The translations under genes and the position numbers were made by a program. Shown in pieces: positions 58,304 to 64,000 of a DNA stretch of 64,000 bases. Source of the stretch: an uncultured Akkermansia sp. (lineage in GTDB: Bacteria > Verrucomicrobiota > Verrucomicrobiia > Verrucomicrobiales > Akkermansiaceae); NCBI GenBank assembly GCA_904501955.1, contig CAJGCY010000001.1:1-64000 (forward strand), written 5' to 3'. The stretch's first letter is position 1; every line of letters starts with the position of its first letter. The notes under the pieces were generated by a model. It searched no databases and was not told where the DNA came from. It worked only from the letters and a program-made list of their open reading frames with translations.

Positions 58304-58711
58304 ATGCGCATCAAAGACCATATCAAAACCGCGCTGCTCTGCGCAGCGCTTCTGGGGGTAAGCGCTTGCTCCCCCTCACCGGAAAGCCTCAATAGGGATT
58401 TAGCCGACCTCTGGGAAGAAGCAGCAGAGGTACTCAACGACTGCGATGAGCATGGTGAAATATCAGACACGGTGGAGGAGTTACGAGCTCTCACCGAAAA
58501 GGCAAGAGCGCTCCGCTGCAAGTTCAAAGGCAACGCCTTTAAGCTCGGGTATAAGGTAAACAGCAGCATCACCGAAGATGAATCGGATGAACTCAGCGAA
58601 CGCATCACCATCGCGAGGTATAAATTCGACGATGGAGTCGCACACGCGAAAAAGCTCAATTCAGAGTATCTGAATAAAGTTATAGAAGAGTTCGAAGAAG
58701 AGCTCAGGTAA
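58304..58711 (+). CDS. Small helical lipoprotein, paralogue 1
   Basis: 135 residues. A lipoprotein signal ends LLGVSAC (Cys22). The mature part is helical and acidic: LADLWEEAAEVLNDCDEHG, then TEKARALRCKFKGN. It shares the EAAxxLNDC segment and overall pattern with the product of the next gene, so the two are paralogues. No known family is recognised. Predicted in the outer membrane or periplasmic face. Confidence 0.75.
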   Translation: MRIKDHIKTALLCAALLGVSACSPSPESLNRDLADLWEEAAEVLNDCDEHGEISDTVEELRALTEKARALRCKFKGNAFKLGYKVNSSITEDESDELSERITIARYKFDDGVAHAKKLNSEYLNKVIEEFEEELR

Positions 58712-58738
58712 GAAACAAGAATTCGACAAGGGAAAGCC

Positions 58739-59230
58739 ATGAAATACATTCAACCATTGGCCATGCTGGCAGTTCCGGCTATTTGCCTGAGCCTCACGTC
58801 CTGCTCACGTGATTATGAAGAATATCTGGAAGCAGCGACATCACTCGCGAAAGAAGCGGCAGACATCCTCAACGATTGCGAAGGCGAGGAAGATGCGGAT
58901 GCCACCGCGGACAAAATCCTGAAGCTCGCAAAAAAGATGGAGGATTTGAGAGAGAGCTTCTTATGCTCCTATGCGGATGATGTGCGCAGCGCCATCATTA
59001 AGCCCGAATTGAGCGACGATACGCAGACAAAGGCTCTCAAAAACATCACGGAGAAACATCGTGAAATCCAGTCTTCTTACCGCGATAGGAATATGCACTG
59101 GAAGGCTGCCGTGACACGCATCAACAGCAGCGAGACGCTCAGCCGCCGGAGATACCTGGATTACGCCATCCGCAGATTTACCCGAGAGTACGACAGTTTC
59201 ATCGACAACTCGAACATTTTCGGCAGTTAA
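58739..59230 (+). CDS. Small helical lipoprotein, paralogue 2
   Basis: 163 residues. The signal ends SLTSC (Cys22). The mature start SLAKEAADILNDCEGEED parallels paralogue 1 (EEAAEVLNDCDEHG), followed by a KLAKKMEDLRESF helix and a longer basic C-terminal half (HREIQSSYRDRNMHWKAA, RRYLDYAIRRFTREY). It lies 27 bp after paralogue 1 and is probably cotranscribed. Function unknown. Confidence 0.75.
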   Translation: MKYIQPLAMLAVPAICLSLTSCSRDYEEYLEAATSLAKEAADILNDCEGEEDADATADKILKLAKKMEDLRESFLCSYADDVRSAIIKPELSDDTQTKALKNITEKHREIQSSYRDRNMHWKAAVTRINSSETLSRRRYLDYAIRRFTREYDSFIDNSNIFGS

Positions 59231-59250
59231 ACCTTCGGATGTTCGCGCCT

Positions 59251-60372
59251 TCAATGATTGCGGAAGGTGCAATAAATAGCAGCGCGGCAAGACTTATCAA
59301 CCGAGACATGGCGCAGGGTATGCGCCCCGTAGGCCGTCTCGCGCTCAATGCGGGCATACACCTCAGCAGCAGAACGGCAAGAGCGCAGAGAGTCAATAAA
59401 AACGGTAGCACTCCACTCCTTTTTATCCGCTACGGAAGAAGCCCAGCGAATCATCTCCGGCACGGTGGAAAAACGGCGCCCTGAGTGGAAGGGGTGATAC
59501 AAAGCCTCAGAAGAGGCGGAGGGCACGGCGCTGCGGTTCCAAGAGTGGTTGACGGCCAACATGGCATCCGTCATGCCGAAATAGGTGTGCATGACACGCC
59601 CTTTTTTATCCGGTCGGGGGTCATTATAGGTAACATCCACATGAACCCAATGTCCATTCAGTTGGACCATATTCCAAATGTGGTCGGTACCATCCCCCTT
59701 ACCGATGACGAAGGTGTTCTCAATACCGGCCATACTGAGCAGCAGGGCGTAAGCATGAGCATAACCATCACACACGGCACGACCATCCGCCAAGAGGCGA
59801 GAGACGGCATCCGCCCGAGCAGTCATCCCCAAGCCGGCATCATAACGGGTATGCAAGGCAAGGTAATCATGTAGCGCAACAGCGCGATCATAGGCGGAGG
59901 CGTGGCGGGCACACACATCTGCCACAATTCGGCGTGCTTTGTTGAGCGCTTGCTTGTAATTACCGGGTAAGGTAGCAGCAAGGGAGGGATTGCGGTGGGC
60001 CTCACGCAGCACAACATAATCCGCATACTCCGGAATAAAGCGCATGACATTGCCTTTCACCTCGGTTTGCATGGCAACCGGCAAACCGGAATCCAGCATC
60101 GCCATAGCCAGAGCAGAGCACTCCGCAGCGGCATTGGATGCATACGGCGCAACAATGGAAAAAGACGGGGCTAAGGCATTCATTCGACGCGTTGCCAATT
60201 GCAAAGCTTGGGCGCGACTCGCTGCGCGCATGGCCTCCCCCTCCGGCGCAGCAGAAGGTGAAGCTGACCACACCCGGTTGAAATCCGGTTCATTTAAGCC
60301 TACGCTACTGTTCCCGCAGCTGTACAACAGCGGACCGAAGGCGACAAGTGTCAGCAAAGGCAAGGTCTTCAT
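59251..60372 (-). CDS. Transglutaminase-like lipoprotein
   Basis: 373 residues. A lipoprotein signal ends LLYSC (Cys19). The C-terminal half is a bacterial transglutaminase-like domain with the triad in order: Cys201 in GRAVCDGYAHAYALLL, His231 in TDHIWNMVQ and Asp246 in HVDVTYNDP. Such domains usually act as cysteine proteases or cross-linkers on proteins or peptidoglycan. The N-terminal ~150 residues are helical and unassigned. A weak promoter (TTTACA, 17 bp, TAACCT) lies just upstream. The neighbours are unrelated. Confidence 0.86.
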   Translation of the reverse strand: MKTLPLLTLVAFGPLLYSCGNSSVGLNEPDFNRVWSASPSAAPEGEAMRAASRAQALQLATRRMNALAPSFSIVAPYASNAAAECSALAMAMLDSGLPVAMQTEVKGNVMRFIPEYADYVVLREAHRNPSLAATLPGNYKQALNKARRIVADVCARHASAYDRAVALHDYLALHTRYDAGLGMTARADAVSRLLADGRAVCDGYAHAYALLLSMAGIENTFVIGKGDGTDHIWNMVQLNGHWVHVDVTYNDPRPDKKGRVMHTYFGMTDAMLAVNHSWNRSAVPSASSEALYHPFHSGRRFSTVPEMIRWASSVADKKEWSATVFIDSLRSCRSAAEVYARIERETAYGAHTLRHVSVDKSCRAAIYCTFRNH

Positions 60373-60441
60373 ACTTACGTCAGGTTAACAAAATCCCCCT
60401 GTTTTGTAAAGAATGGAATGTGGCAGCAGCGCGCATTGCAC

Positions 60442-60470
60442 TTGTAAACAGGAAGACAACATGCTAAAAT
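60442..60470 (+). promoter_or_regulatory. Predicted promoter giving a nearly leaderless rpoN mRNA
   Basis: TTGTAA (60442-60447), 17 bp, TAAAAT (60465-60470), 7 nt before the ATG at 60478. The in-frame ATG at 60469 lies inside the -10 element and cannot be the start from this promoter. Confidence 0.6.
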
Positions 60471-60477
60471 GCCACGC

Positions 60478-61794
60478 ATGAGCTCCCCGGGGATGATACA
60501 AGGCATGAAGCAAGGCATGGTGGCAGCGCCCACAGTGCAGTTGTTTATGCACGCCTTGCAAGCCAACACGGAAGAGCTGGCGGATTTGATAGCACAAGAA
60601 ATCGCCAAAAACCCGGCTTTGGAAGAAGTAGCCCCCCGCCCGGCAGAGCGAGATGCGGACACGGAAAAGAGCTATGACCCCGAGGCCGCCCGCCGCCACG
60701 CATTTGCCCTGGATTCCCAGCCCTGTGGGCAAACGCTGGCGGACTTTCTGGAGGAGCAAATACGCCATAGCGCCTTGACGCAAAAAGTGAAAGAGGCGGC
60801 ACTTGCCATGCTGCCCTACCTGAACCGGCACGGTTTTTTTGCGGAGGACGCGGCCACCGTGCAATCAGAATTACAGCTCACGGACACCTTATACCGCCAA
60901 GCGCTTGGGGTTATACAAGATTTAGACCCGGCCGGAGTCGGGGCGAAAGATTTACGAGGCAGCCTCATACTACAGCTCAAAAGAGTCGGCGAAAAGCGTG
61001 GGTTGCCCATGCTGCTGCTCAAGCACCACTGGGAAGCACTGGTGCACCACCGGTATGCTGAAGCAGCGCGCGCGCTGGAAGTAGAAGAAGAAGCAGTGCA
61101 GCTGGCTGCAGCCCGCATTGCCCGACTGAACCCGGACCCCGGCAGCGGATTCAGCCGAGCAGAGCTTAACGTCGTCACGCCCGATTTATCCGTTGATTTC
61201 GACGGAGCGGATTTCCAAATATCCTTGGCGGGTGCTGCCGACCCGCAAGTGGCACTTTCCGCTGAATACCGGGACATGATGGCGCAACACGCTGATAAAG
61301 CAGAGGTGCGGCAATTTTTGAGCCGATGCTTCCGCGAGGGACGCGAGTTTATACGTGTACTGGCAAACAGAAAAGACACGCTGCTGGCCGTTACCCACGC
61401 TGTCTGCGAGCGACAGAAAGAGTTTTTCCGCAAGGGGAAAGCACATATACGCCCTCTGAAGATGGAAGACATCGCGGAGGACACCGGCTTACACGTCTCC
61501 ACCGTATCACGAGCCGTCCGAGGTAAATACCTGCGCTGCGCCTTCGGCGTGATGGAGCTACGCAGTTTCTTCACCTCCGGCATCAGCTCCGGAGAGGAGG
61601 AAACAACATCCGCAGCAAGTATACAACACCGAATCCGGCAATTGATAGCGGAAGAGCCCCCTGCCTCCCCCTTATCAGATGCCGATATTTGCGCCGCTCT
61701 GCAGACGCAAGGCATACGCGTAGCGCGCCGAACCGTGGCAAAATACCGCGAGCAACTGAAAATTCTGCCGGCTTCATTACGGAAAAGGCGTTGA
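60478..61794 (+). CDS. rpoN: RNA polymerase sigma-54 factor
   Basis: 438 residues from the ATG at 60478. Region I (VQLFMHALQANTEELADLI, AQEIAKNPALEE) interacts with enhancer-binding activators. The core-binding region includes VIQDLDPAGVGAKDLRGSLI, and the DNA-binding part has MEDIAEDTGLHVSTVSRAVR and YLRCAFGVMELRSFFTSG. It ends with the RpoN box ARRTVAKYREQL. Sigma-54 needs AAA+ activators, none of which is in the window. cmk follows 44 bp later with its own promoter. Confidence 0.96.
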   Translation: MSSPGMIQGMKQGMVAAPTVQLFMHALQANTEELADLIAQEIAKNPALEEVAPRPAERDADTEKSYDPEAARRHAFALDSQPCGQTLADFLEEQIRHSALTQKVKEAALAMLPYLNRHGFFAEDAATVQSELQLTDTLYRQALGVIQDLDPAGVGAKDLRGSLILQLKRVGEKRGLPMLLLKHHWEALVHHRYAEAARALEVEEEAVQLAAARIARLNPDPGSGFSRAELNVVTPDLSVDFDGADFQISLAGAADPQVALSAEYRDMMAQHADKAEVRQFLSRCFREGREFIRVLANRKDTLLAVTHAVCERQKEFFRKGKAHIRPLKMEDIAEDTGLHVSTVSRAVRGKYLRCAFGVMELRSFFTSGISSGEEETTSAASIQHRIRQLIAEEPPASPLSDADICAALQTQGIRVARRTVAKYREQLKILPASLRKRR

Positions 61795-61800
61795 TTAGGC

Positions 61801-61829
61801 TCGACACGAGCGACGGGGTCGTGTATAAT
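61801..61829 (+). promoter_or_regulatory. Predicted promoter of cmk
   Basis: TCGACA (61801-61806), 17 bp, perfect TATAAT (61824-61829), 9 nt before the ATG at 61839. The leader would be about 3 nt. Confidence 0.55.
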
Positions 61830-61838
61830 AGCACGCGT

Positions 61839-62474
61839 ATGAATCCTCCAGCCATAGCCATTGACGGACCGGCAGCATCCGGCAAATCCACTGTTGCAAA
61901 ACTGATAGCCAAAGAATTGGGCTACACGTTCATCAACACGGGCGCTATGTATAGAGCCGTCACATGGTACACCCTCAAGCAGGGCGTGAACCCGGCGGAT
62001 ACAGCCGCCGTTGTGGCACTTTTGCCCGGCATTCCCTTGGCTTTCGGCAAAGATGGCGCGGTTTCCACCGTGATGTGTGAGGGGCGCGTGCTCACGGATG
62101 AGCTCACGGAGACCGCTACCAATGAGAATGTGTCTGCCATTGCAGCCATTCCGGAGGTGCGAGCACTCTTGGTAGAGAAGCAGCGCGAATATAATCTCGC
62201 GGAACCGGTTGTGATGGAGGGTCGTGACATCGGCACAGTTGTATTCCCCAACACGCCGTTCAAATACTTTGTCACTGCCTCGGAGGAGGTGCGCGCTGCA
62301 CGCCGCGCAGCCCAAGGCCTTACGGATTCCATCGCTGAGCGCGACCGCAAGGACTCCGCTCGCGCCTGCGCCCCGCTCACCCAGGCGGAAGATGCGCAGC
62401 TTGTTGACACCTCTGACCTCAGCATCGAACAGGTAGTAGCACACATCGTGGCCGACATCCGCAGCCGCATCTGA
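61839..62474 (+). CDS. cmk: Cytidylate kinase
   Basis: 211 residues from the ATG at 61839; the open frame upstream overlaps rpoN and the promoter. Converts CMP and dCMP to diphosphates. IAIDGPAASGKSTVAKLIA (Walker A), FINTGAMYRAVTWY and VVMEGRDIGTVVFPN are typical. A slightly reduced CMP-specific insert is present. It is followed 38 bp later by plsC; the cmk-plsC order is common in bacteria. Confidence 0.95.
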   Translation: MNPPAIAIDGPAASGKSTVAKLIAKELGYTFINTGAMYRAVTWYTLKQGVNPADTAAVVALLPGIPLAFGKDGAVSTVMCEGRVLTDELTETATNENVSAIAAIPEVRALLVEKQREYNLAEPVVMEGRDIGTVVFPNTPFKYFVTASEEVRAARRAAQGLTDSIAERDRKDSARACAPLTQAEDAQLVDTSDLSIEQVVAHIVADIRSRI

Positions 62475-62512
62475 TTTTTCTCTCTTCCATTACACATTAC
62501 ACACGCAGCATC

Positions 62513-63145
62513 ATGGCATTATCAATGAATCCCGTGTATTTCCTCGGCTATCACCTTTTCAAAGGTTTGGCCAAGGCTGGTTTCAACCTCAAGGTCATCA
62601 ACCGTGAGAAGCTGATTGACGGCAAGTCCTGCATCTACGTAGCCAATCACCAAAGCTTTCTGGATCCGCCCCTCATTGCCACCATTTTTGAGAGTCCGGT
62701 ACATTTTTTGGCGCGCAAGACGCTGTTTGACCACTGGTTCATGAAGCGAGCTCTGCCGCTGTGCCATGCCCTGCCCATCGACCAGAAGCGCCCGGACCCC
62801 GGCAGCATCCTCAAGGTGCTGCGCCATGTGAAAGAGGGCGGCAGCATCGTCATCTTCCCGGAGGGCGCTCGCTGCCCTGACGGCAAGATTCACGATGCCA
62901 TGCCCGGCATCGGCCTGATTCTCAGCAAGCTCATCGGTGTGCCGGTGCAGCCGCTGCGCATTGAGGGCGCTTATGATTGCCTGCCCATTCACAGCAGCAA
63001 GCTGCGTTTCCGCCCCATCTCCATCAGCGTGGGTGACCCCATTCCCTTCACCCCGGAAGAGCTGAAAGCCCGTGGCCGTGAGGCTCAGCTGAACATCGGC
63101 AAAAAAATCATGGATGCCATTAAGGCGCTGCCAACGCAGCCCTGA
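62513..63145 (+). CDS. plsC: 1-acyl-sn-glycerol-3-phosphate acyltransferase (PlsC family)
   Basis: 210 residues, phospholipid synthesis at the inner membrane: adds the second acyl chain to lysophosphatidate. Catalytic motif NHQSFLDP, substrate motif FPEGARCPDG (FPEGTR in most) and the later VPVQPLRIEG. The start is ATG at 62513 or 62525. A weak N-terminal hydrophobic segment is present. recF starts 17 bp later. Confidence 0.92.
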   Translation: MALSMNPVYFLGYHLFKGLAKAGFNLKVINREKLIDGKSCIYVANHQSFLDPPLIATIFESPVHFLARKTLFDHWFMKRALPLCHALPIDQKRPDPGSILKVLRHVKEGGSIVIFPEGARCPDGKIHDAMPGIGLILSKLIGVPVQPLRIEGAYDCLPIHSSKLRFRPISISVGDPIPFTPEELKARGREAQLNIGKKIMDAIKALPTQP

Positions 63146-63162
63146 GGCCACAGCAGCCCAGC

Positions 63163-64000
63163 ATGTTGACCGCCCTGCGCTTGCGCAACTTCCGTTGCTA
63201 CTCCACCCTCAACTGGGAAATCCCCGCTGAGGGTGCCTTGCTTATAGGCAGCAACGCGCAGGGGAAAACCAGCCTGCTGGAAGCTATATGCTTTGCGCTC
63301 ACCCTGCATACCCCGCGAACGGCGCGCATGGATAGGCTTGCCACGCATGGGATGGACAACTTCGGGCTATCGCTTGACACGCTGAACGGCACGCGCCGCC
63401 TGCTGTGGCAGCAAAAGCGATTGCAAATGACGCATGATGGCATTCCCTGCAAGGATTTTGCGGATTATTTAGCGGATGCTCCGCCCGTAGTGTGGCTGGG
63501 CAATCAGGACATTGCCATGGTAACGGGCAGTGCGGAAGAGCGACGCGCCTACTTGGATTTTCTGGGGACACAATGGCACCCGGGATACCGGCAAGCGCTG
63601 AGAGAGTACCGAAAAGCCTTAAAATCCCGCAATCTCCTGCTGCGTAACCCACGCCGCACGCGTGAAACGCTGCGTAGCTTTGCGGCACTGCTCTGTCGCT
63701 ACGGCGAGCAGCTTTACTACCTGCGCGAGCAGCTGCTGTTACTGCTGCGCCCGCATATACGCCACTACCACCTCGCCATTTCCGGAGGTTATGAGGAGGT
63801 AAGCCTCCGCTACAAGCCCGGCGCAGCCCTACCTCTGGAGGAGGCATTCGAGCAAGCGCTGGAGGCGGATGAACGCGCGGGATTTACCACCGTAGGCCCG
63901 CATCGAGATGATTTTGAGCTCTATATCGACGGCCGAGCGGCGGCGGATTTCGCCTCCGAAGGGCAACAGCGAACCCTTGCCACAGCCATGGTTCTGGCAC
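63163..64000 (+). CDS. recF: DNA replication and repair protein RecF (3' end outside window)
   Basis: 279 codons from the ATG at 63163 stay open to the right edge. ABC/SMC-like ATPase that helps load RecA at gaps. Landmarks: LRLRNFRCYSTLNWEIP, Walker A IGSNAQGKTSLLEAI, WLGNQDIAMVTGSAEERRAY, TTVGPHRDDFEL and the ABC signature FASEGQQRTLATAM. The start gives the usual RecF N-terminus (MLTALRLRNF). It is distant from dnaA and dnaN, unlike the common dnaA-dnaN-recF order. Confidence 0.95.
   Translation, partial: MLTALRLRNFRCYSTLNWEIPAEGALLIGSNAQGKTSLLEAICFALTLHTPRTARMDRLATHGMDNFGLSLDTLNGTRRLLWQQKRLQMTHDGIPCKDFADYLADAPPVVWLGNQDIAMVTGSAEERRAYLDFLGTQWHPGYRQALREYRKALKSRNLLLRNPRRTRETLRSFAALLCRYGEQLYYLREQLLLLLRPHIRHYHLAISGGYEEVSLRYKPGAALPLEEAFEQALEADERAGFTTVGPHRDDFELYIDGRAAADFASEGQQRTLATAMVLA

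Noticed and set aside
60421..60440. Possible sigma-54 (-24/-12) site upstream of rpoN
   Set aside because: TGGCAG and TTGC are present, but the GG-to-GC gap is 14 bases rather than 10. A good sigma-70-type promoter lies just downstream.

Overview
The window is chromosomal DNA of a Gram-negative, menaquinone-using bacterium with moderately high GC. Gene families and layout best fit Verrucomicrobiota, probably an Akkermansia-like lineage. That placement is an inference from family distribution as I remember it; no search was possible. I see no insertion sequence, prophage, CRISPR array, rRNA or tRNA. Almost everything is compact, operonic and of household type.

Layout. 1-5.1 kb: the 3' part of ligA, a PfkB-type kinase, and a minus-strand trio of two small lipoproteins and a polytopic membrane protein. 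5.3-14.8 kb: a PiT-PhoU phosphate permease, two exported proteins of unknown function, pgk, a PAS-PAS-SpoIIE phosphatase and an Arg-rich protein. 14.9-19.3 kb: menD-menB-menC facing a UbiA-like membrane protein. 19.4-26.5 kb: a DUF5069-like gene, a Pro-rich tail-anchored protein, and an RND efflux operon whose periplasmic adaptor is two adaptors fused in tandem. 26.6-31.2 kb: a cobalamin riboswitch leading into a BtuB-like receptor, a family-5 solute-binding protein and TonB. 31.2-37.9 kb: the complete F-type ATP synthase operon atpBEFHAGDC. 38.0-46.2 kb: a plus-strand run starting with an FHA-like/zinc-ribbon/GTPase protein, a GAP1-like membrane protein and a large membrane-anchored protein, then a phosphoesterase, a phosphopantetheinyl transferase, a CPBP protease and thiL. 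46.2-53.1 kb: dnaA, an Fe-S type Rrf2 regulator, tatA (minus), a parvulin, aroA and dnaG. 53.4-58.0 kb (minus): bioD, a miniature CdaR-like protein, cdaA, hemB and aroK, then a Sel1-repeat protein. 58.3-64.0 kb: two paralogous lipoproteins, a transglutaminase-like lipoprotein (minus), rpoN, cmk, plsC and the 5' part of recF.

The best candidate for a little-described system is the three-gene GTPase cassette at 38007-43271. It resembles the GTPase-centred systems (DO-GTPase and GAP1 families) that Aravind and colleagues predicted to act in biological conflict. Other points of note are the fused adaptor pair of the RND pump, the riboswitch operon that adds a peptide-type binding protein and a dedicated TonB to a B12 receptor, and a recurrent promoter layout (TTGNNN, about 17 bp, TATAAT-like) placed 6-13 nt before the start codon, which predicts leaderless or nearly leaderless mRNAs for several genes, including rpoN, cmk and the Sel1 protein.
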